A stretch of 64,000 nucleotides of DNA. It comes from Levilactobacillus yonginensis. GTDB taxonomy: Bacteria > Bacillota > Bacilli > Lactobacillales > Lactobacillaceae. The DNA is taken from the NCBI RefSeq assembly GCF_003946265.1, contig NZ_RHNO01000011.1, positions 1 to 64,000 of the forward strand, read 5' to 3'. The notes beneath the pieces are model-generated. The model had not been told where the DNA came from and ran no database searches. It saw only the letters and a program-made list of their open reading frames with translations. Below, piece after piece: positions 44,116 through 53,060 of this stretch. The stretch's first letter is position 1. Each line of letters starts with the position of its first letter. The position numbers and the translations under genes are program-made.

Positions 44116-45282
44116 ATGCTACAGGCTGTGGGAATCATTGCGGAATATAATCCATTTCATAATGGGCACGCCTATCAGGTAGCCACGGCCAAACGCCAGA
44201 CGGGTGCTGACGTGGTTGTTGCGGCAATGAGCGGTAACTGGGTCCAGCGGGGCGAACCCGCCCTACTGGACAAGTGGCAGCGAGCGGAAGCAGCGGTGGC
44301 TGGTGGTGTTGATCTGGTGATTGAATTACCGGGGGCCGCGGCGTTACAGCCTGCTCACCTGTTTGCACAGGGTGGCGTCGCCTTGCTAACGGCAATGCAG
44401 TGTCACTGGTTAGCCTTTGGGACGGAACATCCGAATATGGATTACCGGCGGCTGATGGCCCACTTACCAGATGATCCGACGACCTTTAAGCAATTTGACC
44501 AGACCTATGCGTCCCTGTTTCAGGGGTATCTCCGGGAACAAACGGGGATTACTTTGAATCTAGGGAATGATATTCTAGGATTCTTCTACGCCTTGGCGAA
44601 CCAGCGACTAGGAGACCCCCTAGAATTGCTTCCTCTGGCACGAAAGGGTAGTCAGCATGCCGATACCAAGATTGCCACAGATGGCGCGTATGCGAGTGCT
44701 ACGGCAGTTAGGCGAGCAGTGTTGCATCAGGATTGGGCAGAGGTCCAATCTGTGGTGCCCCCCCGGACACTGGCATTGGTTCAGCAGGGCCCGTTGGTGA
44801 CCTGGGAGCACTATTGGCCAGCTTTACGCTACTTGCTGCTTAGCGGGCACGTGGCTGATTTGCGGCGCAATTACCAGATTACAGAGGGGGTCGAGTACCG
44901 CTTGAAACGGGCGGCGTTGACCAGTGATAGTTTCGAAGCATTCATGCACACAGTGAAGACCAAACGCTACACTTACACGCGCTTGCAGCGGCAAGCGGCG
45001 TACCTATTAGTTCAGGCACGGCCGGCCGAAATGAATCCAGAACCGACGTATTTGCGGGTGTTAGGGTATTCGGCAGCAGGCCGGTCCTACCTACATCAAA
45101 TTAAGAAGCAGGTCACTTTGCCGTTGATCAGTCGAGCTGACCGTGATTGGCAAAAGGGACCGGGTGAATTTGATGACCGGCTGGGCACGCTACGAACCAT
45201 GCTAACGGGAATTCCACAAGATTATGGCCGAATTCCCGTAAAAATAGCGGATTCAGACAGACTATCAAGGAAATTACCTTGA
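44116..45282 (+). CDS. tmcAL: tRNA(Met) cytidine acetate ligase TmcAL
   Basis: 388 aa nucleotidyltransferase-like protein (formerly YlbM). It acetylates C34 of elongator tRNA-Met from acetate and ATP to ensure AUG reading. GIIAEYNPFHNGHAYQ holds the HxGH motif and the C terminus contains an SRADRD segment. ATG 44116 after CGGGAGG, one base after yqeM. Its tRNA substrate is likely the gene at 573-646. The stop codon is embedded in the -35 box of the next promoter. Confidence 0.95.
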   Translation: MLQAVGIIAEYNPFHNGHAYQVATAKRQTGADVVVAAMSGNWVQRGEPALLDKWQRAEAAVAGGVDLVIELPGAAALQPAHLFAQGGVALLTAMQCHWLAFGTEHPNMDYRRLMAHLPDDPTTFKQFDQTYASLFQGYLREQTGITLNLGNDILGFFYALANQRLGDPLELLPLARKGSQHADTKIATDGAYASATAVRRAVLHQDWAEVQSVVPPRTLALVQQGPLVTWEHYWPALRYLLLSGHVADLRRNYQITEGVEYRLKRAALTSDSFEAFMHTVKTKRYTYTRLQRQAAYLLVQARPAEMNPEPTYLRVLGYSAAGRSYLHQIKKQVTLPLISRADRDWQKGPGEFDDRLGTLRTMLTGIPQDYGRIPVKIADSDRLSRKLP

Positions 45283-45307
45283 CATCACATTTTTTGACAG
45301 GTATAAT
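45279..45307 (+). promoter_or_regulatory. Perfect consensus promoter of yceD-rpmF
   Basis: TTGACA, 17 nt, TATAAT with no mismatch. The TGA inside TTGACA is the stop codon of tmcAL (45280-45282). Confidence 0.92.
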
Positions 45308-45334
45308 TTATCTCGTTGCATTGGAGGGATTGCG

Positions 45335-45886
45335 ATGAAATGGTCGTTGACCGAGCTCCGCAAGAATTACCGAAACGAGCCGCTTTCTTTTGAAGAAACA
45401 CTTGATTTAAAGGCGGACTTAATGGAACGCTATGGCGACGATGTGCTTGATTTAAGCCCCGTCCACGTGAAGGGTATTGCTTCTGTCGTGGATGGTGACG
45501 TCGTTGTCGATGCGCAGGTTCAGGCGGACTTAACGGTTCCATCCAGCCGGTCATTAACGCCGGTGGACTTGCCTGTAGATTTCAAGATGACGGAATTTTA
45601 TGTTTCCGACCCCGCCGCAACCCAACGGTTTGAAAAAACCGACGTTGTGATGGTAGTTAAGGATGACCAAATCGATTTTGATAAGGCTATCGGGGATAAC
45701 ATTCTTTTACAGATTCCGATGCACATTCTTTCAAAGGCCGAACAACAAGGTGCCGAGATGCCGACTGGTCAAGACTGGGAAGTTGTCGCGGAAGAGGACC
45801 TTGAAAAGGTTGAGAAGGAAAATCAATCAGTTGATCCACGTCTTGCAAAGTTAAAGGATTTCTTCCCTGATCAGGATGATCAATAA
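45335..45886 (+). CDS. yceD: YceD/DUF177 family protein (23S rRNA accumulation)
   Basis: 183 aa acidic protein of the DUF177 family, linked to 23S rRNA accumulation or large-subunit assembly and nearly always found upstream of rpmF. The conserved core runs VKGIASVVDGDVVVDAQVQA through a C-terminal VDPRLAKLKDFF. ATG follows TGGAGGGATTGCG. Driven by the consensus promoter at 45279. Confidence 0.92.
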   Translation: MKWSLTELRKNYRNEPLSFEETLDLKADLMERYGDDVLDLSPVHVKGIASVVDGDVVVDAQVQADLTVPSSRSLTPVDLPVDFKMTEFYVSDPAATQRFEKTDVVMVVKDDQIDFDKAIGDNILLQIPMHILSKAEQQGAEMPTGQDWEVVAEEDLEKVEKENQSVDPRLAKLKDFFPDQDDQ

Positions 45887-45923
45887 TCCTCTTTGTAAGC
45901 CTTAAAATTTTTTCACTAGTGGA

Positions 45924-45929
45924 TATAAT
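45924..45929 (+). promoter_or_regulatory. Possible extra rpmF promoter -10 box
   Basis: TATAAT 24 nt before the rpmF start with no -35 at a normal distance; probably secondary to the yceD promoter. Confidence 0.35.
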
Positions 45930-45952
45930 TTTATTTGAAGGAGGTGTTTTCT

Positions 45953-46141
45953 TTGGCTGTACCTAAGCGGAAAACGTCTAAGACGAAAAAGGCTATGCGT
46001 CGTGGTCACATCAAGTTGACTATGCCTAATTTAACTGCTTGCCCTAACTGTGGTGAATTACGTAAGTCACACATGGTTTGCCCAAGTTGTGGTTTCTACG
46101 ATGGCCGTCAGGTCGTTGCGGTTAAGAACGCAAACAACTAA
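45953..46141 (+). CDS. rpmF: 50S ribosomal protein L32 (bL32), zinc form
   Basis: 62 aa: begins [18 protein letters not shown] and carries the zinc ribbon [18 protein letters not shown], i.e. the C+ paralogue used when zinc is sufficient. The start is TTG 45953, 8 nt after GAAGGAGGT, giving the invariant M-AVPKRK; the ORF from 45935 would place the ribosome site inside the gene. Confidence 0.97.
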   Translation: MAVPKRKTSKTKKAMRRGHIKLTMPNLTACPNCGELRKSHMVCPSCGFYDGRQVVAVKNANN

Positions 46142-46152
46142 TTTTATTAGTT

Positions 46153-46194
46153 TAAAAAACTCCCATGAAGTCCGCGGCTTCTGGGAGTTTTTTT
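46153..46194 (+). terminator. rpmF terminator
   Basis: AAAAAACTCCCA(T)GAAG / CTTC(T)GGGAGTTTTTTT. Confidence 0.93.
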
Positions 46195-46484
46195 GTGGAT
46201 TCAAATCGTAACTATGAAGGGTAAGTCAGCTGCTTTCGTCCAGCATTGGCAAGTATCAATATTACTATCATGTACACCGGAGATCAAAGTGTCAAGCAAA
46301 AGGCGGCTTTACCTTTGGTTTGAAGCCACGAACGAAGGTCTGTTTCTAAAGGCGTTGTTTGCGCAGCCCTTTTAAGGATGACCTGTAACATATTTTATGG
46401 ATAGCTTACTTGGCAACGGAACACTAGGGCACTTAATTTACTTGCTAATATTGTTGTTATAATCATCGAATGGATCTGGCAAGG
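46195..46484. other. Intergenic region, no recognised feature
   Basis: About 290 nt between rpmF and the convergent secreted-protein gene. No ORF with a ribosome site, RNA gene or strong terminator was seen. Confidence 0.5.
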
Positions 46485-47264
46485 TTACCGGGCGGCTGGT
46501 GCCAGTAGATAGATGACTGATTCACCATACTTAGCGTGGTTCTTCGGATAAGCGTAGGCACCGATTCGATAACGGTTAAAACTATTGAAAGTCAGACCGG
46601 CTTGGTTGAGTGCACGACCTAATTGGCGTCGTTGCGCTGTTAGAAAGTTCGTAGATTTGGCAATTTTAGTGTTGGCTGAAAATGATAAAATGTCTTCAGA
46701 GGCCTCTCCAAAGTAATAAACCAAACAGTTCATCACGCCGTCACTCATGGTCAGTGACGGAATCAACAGATTAGCTGATACCTGGAGTTTTTTATCGGCT
46801 ACGGTGCCAGGAAAGAGGCTGGTGAGCTGTTGATTAAGGTGCGCGTCGATTAGTCGTTTGTCCACGGCATATCCGGGGGGACCAGCCAATGTACCAGCGG
46901 TGACACGGTTGGGATTCAGCCCTTTACTGAGATTGCCGTGCCACACGTAACCGTGAACCCTTTTGTTGGCGCTACGGACCTCATAGTAGGTATCGCGGCC
47001 CTTTGATGGTGATTGTAGGATAACCTTGCGTTGGACGATCCAAGTGGTTCTGGGATAATTCTGTAGATTATGAATTTTTTTGGTATGTGCCCGATTCCAC
47101 ATGGGTTTCGGTTGCCCGAGCTTGAAATAGGTCGGGTAAGGGCGAACCTTCTTAGAACTGACCCAGGTGTATTGGGGCTTAGTGGTGGGTTTAGCCTGGG
47201 CGGTGACGGACAGTCCAAGTAATGGCCCAGTAAGCGCTAGTAGGAACCAGCCTAACTTTTTCAC
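46485..47264 (-). CDS. Secreted protein of a lactobacillar family (WN-HTK/GYVW repeat type)
   Basis: 259 aa. GTG start at 47264, 7 nt after AAGGAGG. Signal peptide VKKLGWFLLALTGPLLGL with cleavage near AQA (about residue 24). The region about 55-115 contains WNRAHTKKIHNLQNYPRTTW followed by YYEVRSANKRVHGYVWHGNLSKGLNP; the same order of motifs occurs in the secreted protein at 53061, so the two are paralogues. The domain looks SH3-like (wall binding, inference). The C-terminal half (about 130-259) is a separate conserved domain. Function unknown. Confidence 0.78.
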   Translation of the reverse strand: MKKLGWFLLALTGPLLGLSVTAQAKPTTKPQYTWVSSKKVRPYPTYFKLGQPKPMWNRAHTKKIHNLQNYPRTTWIVQRKVILQSPSKGRDTYYEVRSANKRVHGYVWHGNLSKGLNPNRVTAGTLAGPPGYAVDKRLIDAHLNQQLTSLFPGTVADKKLQVSANLLIPSLTMSDGVMNCLVYYFGEASEDILSFSANTKIAKSTNFLTAQRRQLGRALNQAGLTFNSFNRYRIGAYAYPKNHAKYGESVIYLLAPAAR

Positions 47265-47408
47265 AATATTCTCCTCCTTGAAGTTGGACGTGCACTGCCA
47301 GTGTAGCAAATTGAGGTGCAACTCAGGAGTTGGAAGCAAAAATGGTTGCAGCGATGGTGAAATTTGACTGTCTGCGACTTATTTGTGGGAATTTTTTCGT
47401 AAAAGAAC

Positions 47409-47438
47409 TTGGGACCGACCTGACATTTCGCGTATAAT
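47409..47438 (+). promoter_or_regulatory. Promoter of the HAD gene
   Basis: TTGGGA, 18 nt, TATAAT. Confidence 0.7.
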
Positions 47439-47470
47439 GAACCACACGAAGAAAATTGAGGAGTGAGATT

Positions 47471-48289
47471 GTGGCAATTAAACTTATTGCAACGGACTTG
47501 AATGGAACGCTGTTGCACGATGACCAGAGCTTTAACCAGGCGATGTTCACGGAAACTTTAGCAGAATTAACGAAGCACAATGTAAAATTGGTTCTGTCTT
47601 CTGGCAACCAATTTGCCCATCTCCGGGAGTTATTTGCTGACGTACTCACACCAGAGTTGGGTATCATCGCTGAGAATGGAGCGTCGATCTACCACGACAA
47701 CCAGTTGGTCTTTGATGGTAGCTTGACGGCCAGTCAGTTGCAGACGTTTGTTGAAACTGATCGTTTTTTACCGTGTCTCAAAGGGGCCTACATCATTCTG
47801 ACGGGGGCCAAGGGTTCATACACGGAAATTGGGGTGCCGCAGCAACTGATTGACGCTGCGGAAAAGTTCTACGACAATCTCCACCAGGTCACGAGTTTGC
47901 AGGCCGTGACGGATAAGATCAAGAAAATTAGTGTCTCGGTGCTACCAGGGCAGGCGGCACAATTGGTCCAGTCGCTAAATACAGCATTAGCTGGTCGATT
48001 GGTCGCGCATGATAGCGGCTATGGGGTCGTTGACCTGGTGACGACTAACGTAGGTAAGCTTCCAGCGGTTCAGTGGTTGGCCCGGCACTGGCACATTCAG
48101 GCTGAAGAGATCATGGCGTTTGGTGATGGTGCGAATGATGTACCATTGTTACAGTTTGCTGGTCAGGGTGTGGCCATGAAGAATGCGCCTGTAGAAATTC
48201 AGCGTACTGGTAACCTGATTTCCGAATGGTCGAATCAAGAGGATGGGGTCTTGAAAACTATTCAACAGGTGATTGCCAAGCTTGCTTAG
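47471..48289 (+). CDS. Cof-type HAD-IIB family hydrolase with altered motif I
   Basis: 272 aa with a type IIB cap. Motif I reads DLNGT (D9, N11) where phosphatases have DxDGT: the nucleophile is kept, the general acid/base Asp is Asn. The rest is intact (SSGN, GKLPAV lysine, FGDGANDVPLL). Such enzymes hydrolyse sugar phosphates or FMN; the Asn may slow turnover or mark a subgroup. GTG start at 47471, 7 nt after GAGGAG; the frame upstream from 47456 is rejected. Confidence 0.85.
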   Translation: MAIKLIATDLNGTLLHDDQSFNQAMFTETLAELTKHNVKLVLSSGNQFAHLRELFADVLTPELGIIAENGASIYHDNQLVFDGSLTASQLQTFVETDRFLPCLKGAYIILTGAKGSYTEIGVPQQLIDAAEKFYDNLHQVTSLQAVTDKIKKISVSVLPGQAAQLVQSLNTALAGRLVAHDSGYGVVDLVTTNVGKLPAVQWLARHWHIQAEEIMAFGDGANDVPLLQFAGQGVAMKNAPVEIQRTGNLISEWSNQEDGVLKTIQQVIAKLA

Positions 48290-48319
48290 CTCGCCGAGCG
48301 AATACTAGCCGGTGGCGAT

Positions 48320-48328
48320 TGTTATAAT
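48320..48328 (+). promoter_or_regulatory. Extended -10 promoter before the small ORF
   Basis: TGTTATAAT, an extended -10 (TGn-TATAAT); no clear -35. Transcript start expected near 48335. Confidence 0.7.
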
Positions 48329-48356
48329 TATAAATTTAATGGAGGAAATCATCGAA

Positions 48357-48470
48357 TTGTCAAATTCCGATGGATGGTCATCGTTAAGTGAAAGAAATTT
48401 GAATTTTACTTGGTTTCTGCTAGTTTCCTGGGTACACTGGCTTAAGTTAGTTCAGTTACCGAGTGAATAA
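48357..48470 (+). CDS. Small ORF coupled to the metalloprotease gene (37 aa, Trp-rich)
   Basis: 37 codons from TTG (48357), 11 nt after GGAGG (48341-48345); the same frame opens at ATG 48339 (43 codons) but that is too close to the predicted transcript start. The peptide has a polar N terminus (SNSDGWSSLSERN) and a hydrophobic stretch with three Trp (FTWFLLVSWVHWLKLV), then PSE. Its stop TAA overlaps the AAGGAG ribosome site of the next gene, so translation of the protease would be coupled. It may be a leader peptide, a membrane partner of the protease or a chance ORF. Confidence 0.5.
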   Translation: MSNSDGWSSLSERNLNFTWFLLVSWVHWLKLVQLPSE

Positions 48471-48481
48471 GGAGAATCTGA

Positions 48482-49153
48482 ATGCGGAAACGTTGGTTAG
48501 TGCTAATCTTACTGGTCGTGAGTGGTCTGAGTGTGTTGTATGTGCGGCATGATTTGCCGCAGGTCGTGCGTTCTTCCCAGGTGACGGTCGCTAAAGCGGC
48601 AAGCCGGCTAGGCATTAAGTTGCCATTGGTTGGGCGCAAGGAGACTGCCGGAGCGACGCCCGTTGAGAAAATTGTTAAACCCGGGCAGCTTAAGCCGACC
48701 TATTATTATCATTTCGAACCGCGGACGCCCCCAAAGACTCAGGCGCTATTTGAACGGGCAATTGCCGTCTACAACGCTACGGGCATCGTTAATTTGGTAG
48801 CAGGCCGACCGGGACTCGGGCAAAATGGCATAAGCTTATATACGTATCACAAGGATCTATCAAACCAACCGGGGTACTTGGAGTTGGGAAAGGGTGGTCC
48901 AGAGATTCAAACGATTAGTGGTATCAATCTGCTAACGGTTAATCGCGGTCGCGCGGGATTGAATGCACACTATCCTGACAGGGGTCTCCAGGAGTCCGTG
49001 GCTATTCATGAGATTGGACATGTGCTGGGGCTAGATCACAGTCAGAACCGAGGATCGGTAATGTATGCGATTGATCAGGGACATCTACGATTGTCGACGG
49101 GGGATCTCCTAGCTCTGCAGTATCTGTATCCGAAAAAAGGACAAAAAAAGTAG
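48482..49153 (+). CDS. Secreted/membrane-anchored zinc metalloprotease (M10A matrixin-like)
   Basis: 223 aa. An N-terminal uncleaved signal anchor (RKRWLVLILLVVSGLSVLYV, 2-21) and an extracellular metzincin domain. The zinc motif HEIGHVLGLDH (176-186) has the third His (HExxHxxGxxH) and a Met-turn follows (SVMYA). No Cys-switch propeptide. Family M10A of lactobacilli is predicted to process surface proteins; target unknown. ATG after AAGGAG overlaps the stop of the small ORF upstream. Confidence 0.85.
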   Translation: MRKRWLVLILLVVSGLSVLYVRHDLPQVVRSSQVTVAKAASRLGIKLPLVGRKETAGATPVEKIVKPGQLKPTYYYHFEPRTPPKTQALFERAIAVYNATGIVNLVAGRPGLGQNGISLYTYHKDLSNQPGYLELGKGGPEIQTISGINLLTVNRGRAGLNAHYPDRGLQESVAIHEIGHVLGLDHSQNRGSVMYAIDQGHLRLSTGDLLALQYLYPKKGQKK

Positions 49154-49179
49154 CGTTCCTCACGGGAAACGCTACTTTT
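49145..49179. terminator. Bidirectional terminator
   Basis: AAAAGTAGCGTT / AACGCTACTTTT around CCTCACGGG; serves the metalloprotease gene (it overlaps its stop) and adhP. Confidence 0.9.
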
Positions 49180-49196
49180 GATGTTTTTAGAGGAGA

Positions 49197-50213
49197 TTAC
49201 TTCGTGAAATCAACGACCATCCGACCAACGATTGAGTTGCTCTTCATTTCGTCAATGATGTCGTTAACTTCGTCCAAACGACGTGTCTTAACGATAGGGT
49301 GAACCTTACCTTCAGCACCGAATTGGAAAGCTTCAGCTAAGTCTTGACGGGTACCAACTAAGGAACCACGAACTGAGATACCATCCAGAACGGTCTTAGC
49401 AATGTTCAATTCCATATCACCTTGTGGTAAAGCAACGGCAACTAACTTGCCATCTGGCTTCAAAGCGTTAACGGATTGGGTGAAGGCGTCTTTCGTAACG
49501 GCCGTAACTTGGGCGTTATCAACACCACCAACTTTTTCCTGAATTTGTTCAGCAACGTTGTCATCATGACGGTTGATCAGGATTTCGGCACCGTCTTTCT
49601 TAGCAGCAGCTAACTTGTCAGGGTTACCATCAACGGCAACAACGTGAGCACCGAAGACATTGTGTGCGTATTGGATAGCCAGGTTACCTAAACCACCGGC
49701 ACCAACAACTTCAACCCATTGGCCTGGCTTCGTTTCACCAGTCTTCAAAGCTTTGTACATCGTAACACCGGCACAAGTCAGGGAAGTTGCTTCTACTGGG
49801 TCCAAGCCTTCTGGGACCTTAACGGCGTAGTTAGCATCAACGATGCATTCTTCAGCCATGGCACCATCAACGGTAAAACCGGAGTTTTGAACGTTACGGC
49901 AAAGAGTTTCACGACCGGTTAAGCAGTATTCACAGTGGCCACAGCCCTTGAAGAACCAAGCAACGGAAACCCGGTCACCAATCTTCAAATTATCAACATC
50001 GTCGGCAACTTGGATAACTTTACCAACACCTTCATGGCCAATGATCCGGCCTGGTTGCTTGCCAAAGTCACCAGCGGCAACGTGCAAGTCGGTGTGGCAA
50101 AGACCACAATACTCCATCTTAACTAAGGCTTCACCATGGGTAATGGGACGTAAAGTAACATCTTTAATATCAACGTAACCGTCGACTGAATCGCGAATAA
50201 CAGCAGCTTTCAT
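49197..50213 (-). CDS. adhP: Zinc-dependent alcohol dehydrogenase (propanol-preferring type)
   Basis: 338 aa medium-chain dehydrogenase reducing acetaldehyde to ethanol with NADH, or the reverse. Catalytic zinc ligands in [12 protein letters not shown] and GHEGVGKV; structural zinc Cys4 in [15 protein letters not shown]; Rossmann motif [11 protein letters not shown] near 170. Strong codon bias and a near-consensus promoter suggest high expression. ATG is 8 nt after AAAAGGGGA. Single-gene unit. Confidence 0.94.
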   Translation of the reverse strand: MKAAVIRDSVDGYVDIKDVTLRPITHGEALVKMEYCGLCHTDLHVAAGDFGKQPGRIIGHEGVGKVIQVADDVDNLKIGDRVSVAWFFKGCGHCEYCLTGRETLCRNVQNSGFTVDGAMAEECIVDANYAVKVPEGLDPVEATSLTCAGVTMYKALKTGETKPGQWVEVVGAGGLGNLAIQYAHNVFGAHVVAVDGNPDKLAAAKKDGAEILINRHDDNVAEQIQEKVGGVDNAQVTAVTKDAFTQSVNALKPDGKLVAVALPQGDMELNIAKTVLDGISVRGSLVGTRQDLAEAFQFGAEGKVHPIVKTRRLDEVNDIIDEMKSNSIVGRMVVDFTK

Positions 50214-50248
50214 GAAAAAATCCCCTTTTCTTTTTTGTCTACATGCTC

Positions 50249-50276
50249 AGTATACAGCAAGTCCAAATAGTTTCAA
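50249..50276 (-). promoter_or_regulatory. adhP promoter
   Basis: On the minus strand TTGAAA, 16 nt, TATACT, 36 nt before the start codon. Confidence 0.82.
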
Positions 50277-50630
50277 GTGAATTTTTTAACATATACCATC
50301 TTTTTTTGTGAAAGTATTTAAACCATTCGCAGTAGCACTGACTTGGCCTGATTAGTTTGCTCAATAAACGGATGTGAATAGTGAAACTAGCGAGCTTTCA
50401 TAGGCAACAATAAATTTTCGGGACAATCGGTTGCACGTTTTCAGAAAAGGTTAAAAAAGTCTATAGATGATTAAATTCACAAGTTTTCTGTGAACGGCGC
50501 AGGGGTTTTCGCATACAATTATGAGAAAATATGATAAAATTAAATGTTGAATGAATATCGGACGTTCGCTCATTCGTTGGGACACTTGAAGGGCGAGCGC
50601 GGTTAATTATCCTAGAGGAGTTAAAGCGCA
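50277..50630. other. Divergent region between adhP and arlR
   Basis: About 350 nt without an ORF. AT-rich; TACAAT (50514-50519) and TATGAT (50530-50535) are candidate -10 boxes for arlRS, giving a leader of roughly 90 nt. No binding site recognised. Confidence 0.5.
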
Positions 50631-51317
50631 ATGAGTCGAATTTTAATTATTGAAGATGAAAAAAACCTTGCCCGTTTCGTGGAATTGGAACTCAAACACG
50701 AAGGGTATGAAACCAACGTGCAATTCAATGGCCGGACGGGGCTAGAAGCAGCATTATCACAGGATTTCGACGTTATTTTACTTGATTTGATGTTGCCAGA
50801 ATTAAATGGGATTGAAGTCGCCCGGCGGGTTCGTGAAGAAAAAAGCACGCCAATCATTATGATGACAGCCCGTGATTCAGTGATCGACCGAGTTTCCGGC
50901 TTGGATCATGGTGCGGATGACTACATTGTTAAGCCATTTGCTATTGAAGAATTATTGGCCCGGGTGCGGGCACTTCTTCGGCGGATTCATCTGGAAGGTG
51001 AACAGAAGAACACCAAGCAGACGACGGTTAAGTTCAAGGACCTGACGATTGAAAAAGAAAACCGAATCGTTCGTCGTGGTGATGAAGTGATTAACCTGAC
51101 GAAGCGGGAATATGAGTTACTGTTAGCCTTAATGGAAAACATCAATGTGGTGTTGGCCAGAGATGTGTTACTGACAAAGGTTTGGGGTTACGAATCCGAA
51201 GTTGAAACTAACGTGGTGGACGTATACGTGCGTTACCTTCGGAACAAAATTGATGTCGCCGGTCAGAAGAGTTATATCCAGACTGTCCGGGGTACAGGGT
51301 ACGTGATGCGTTCGTGA
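50631..51317 (+). CDS. arlR: Response regulator ArlR/LisR type (OmpR family)
   Basis: 228 aa. Receiver domain with the acidic pair EDEKN, phosphoacceptor Asp in ILLDLMLPELNG (near D53), the Thr in MMTARD and the Lys in YIVKPF; C-terminal winged helix with KREYELLLAL and VDVYVRYLRNKID. Closely resembles ArlR of staphylococci and LisR of Listeria, which control surface and envelope functions; naming by homology. Its stop overlaps the start of the kinase gene. Confidence 0.88.
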   Translation: MSRILIIEDEKNLARFVELELKHEGYETNVQFNGRTGLEAALSQDFDVILLDLMLPELNGIEVARRVREEKSTPIIMMTARDSVIDRVSGLDHGADDYIVKPFAIEELLARVRALLRRIHLEGEQKNTKQTTVKFKDLTIEKENRIVRRGDEVINLTKREYELLLALMENINVVLARDVLLTKVWGYESEVETNVVDVYVRYLRNKIDVAGQKSYIQTVRGTGYVMRS

Positions 51318-52948
51318 GATCGCCACAAGTCGATGAATCTTTGAATGATGAGCCAAAGAAATCTAAGGGCTTCCGTTTTTCACTGAAGTGGGAATGGGCG
51401 CTGTCCACCGTTTTTGGCGTATTAGTCATTTTTGGGGTCATCGTTTTTCTTATTTTTAACAGCTTTATGACGGTATTGATGCGGCAGGAAAAGACCCATG
51501 TTGCGGATTCAATGAACGTAGTGGTTGAACGGTTGAATAGCCAGCAAACACCGTTGACTAGTGCGGGGGTGAACCGCCAGTTGCGGCCACGAGCAGTGCT
51601 CGGAACGACCAAACAACCGGGTGCTTCTTATAATAATGCTGTAATTACGAGTTTAGCGCGTGATAGTCAAACGGTAACTGTTTTCGATGCACAGGGCAGG
51701 GAACTGTTTGCCACGGGCCAAAGTAAAACGGCTTTCAAACAAACCCGCAGTCAGCGAATTGTGACTCAGACGATTAACCACCGTAAACACTTGGTGGGCC
51801 GCATGCCTATCAAGGCTAAGCAGGGAAATCTCCTGCTGGGTTACGTGCAGGTCACTGATAATCTCCGGGATTATCACAGCACTCAAGTGACCCTGTTGCA
51901 GGTTGAAATTGTGCTCGGGTTGATGGCAGCGTTAGCAGCGGCGGTTCTGAGCTATAGCTTGGCAACCTTCCTGTTACGACCGGTCGAGGCCATTAGGGAT
52001 GCTATTCATGCCGTTAGGGAGGATCCGCAGACGGATGTCCGTGTACCCGAGATGCACCATCAAGATGAGCTGAGCGACCTGGGAGCACTGTTTAACGACA
52101 TGTTAGACACGACCCAGCGCTATATGGACCAGCAACAGCAATTTGTGGAGGACGTTTCCCATGAGTTAAGAACGCCAGTGGCCATTATTCAAGGACACAT
52201 GGAGATGCTTAATCGGTGGGGCAAGGACGACCCAGAGGTGCTGGATGAGTCCATCAAAGCTTCCTTACAGGAAACGAAACGGATGCAGAGTCTGGTTCAA
52301 GAAATGTTGGATCTCCAGCGGGCGGAACAGATTGAGGTCAATTACCCGAACGAAGTCACTGATGTCAGTGAAGTGGTTCTACAAGTCTTTGACAACTTCA
52401 AGATGATCCATCCGGACTACGTCTTCATCTTAGATGACGATGTCCGTCACACCTTACAGGCGCAGATCTACCGGAATCACTTGGAACAGATTCTGATTAT
52501 TTTGTTAGATAATGCGGTCAAGTATTCTCAAAAACGTAAAGAGGTTCATCTGACGTACGAAAGTGATCGTCGAAACCTCGAAATTGCCGTTCAAGACTTC
52601 GGGGAAGGTATCTCTCAGGAGAACCGCGACCGAGTCTTCAACCGTTTCTACCGGGTGGATAAGGCTCGTTCTCGAACCAAGGGGGGCAATGGCTTGGGAC
52701 TATCGATCGCCAAACGGTTGATTGAGGCTTACCATGGCCGAATCACCATCGAAAGTGCCTTGGGTCACGGCTCCGTTTTCCGGATCTCGCTACCGATTTT
52801 GTCGGATGCAGATGCCCAGGTCTTAAATGCGAAGAAGGAGCAGATTCAAGCAGCCAATGATATTCCGGGTATCCAGTCACAATTATTGGAGGATGCACCG
52901 GTGGATTCGCCTAAACCGTCAGACGATTCATCTAAATCAGATCTTTAG
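51314..52948 (+). CDS. arlS: Sensor histidine kinase ArlS type
   Basis: 544 aa, partner of ArlR. One membrane helix near 28-52, an extracellular sensor domain (about 53-195), a second helix near 197-222, HAMP, then the HisKA box VSHELRTPVAII with the phosphorylated His and HATPase motifs (LDNAVKYS, DFGEGIS, GGNGLGLSI). GTG start overlapping the arlR stop (GTGA), so translation is coupled. A terminator follows. Signal unknown. Confidence 0.9.
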   Translation: MRSPQVDESLNDEPKKSKGFRFSLKWEWALSTVFGVLVIFGVIVFLIFNSFMTVLMRQEKTHVADSMNVVVERLNSQQTPLTSAGVNRQLRPRAVLGTTKQPGASYNNAVITSLARDSQTVTVFDAQGRELFATGQSKTAFKQTRSQRIVTQTINHRKHLVGRMPIKAKQGNLLLGYVQVTDNLRDYHSTQVTLLQVEIVLGLMAALAAAVLSYSLATFLLRPVEAIRDAIHAVREDPQTDVRVPEMHHQDELSDLGALFNDMLDTTQRYMDQQQQFVEDVSHELRTPVAIIQGHMEMLNRWGKDDPEVLDESIKASLQETKRMQSLVQEMLDLQRAEQIEVNYPNEVTDVSEVVLQVFDNFKMIHPDYVFILDDDVRHTLQAQIYRNHLEQILIILLDNAVKYSQKRKEVHLTYESDRRNLEIAVQDFGEGISQENRDRVFNRFYRVDKARSRTKGGNGLGLSIAKRLIEAYHGRITIESALGHGSVFRISLPILSDADAQVLNAKKEQIQAANDIPGIQSQLLEDAPVDSPKPSDDSSKSDL

Positions 52949-52979
52949 CCTTCGTTAGTTGCTAGAAAATTAATATAAT

Positions 52980-53022
52980 TAAAAATGGGAGATAGGCCAT
53001 ACGGGTCCATCTCCCATTTTTT
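52980..53022 (+). terminator. Terminator of arlRS
   Basis: AAAAATGGGAGAT / ATCTCCCATTTTTT; also usable by the convergent gene. Confidence 0.92.
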
Positions 53023-53060
53023 GATGAATTAATTATTCTCTGGCTATAACCATTGGGTAA

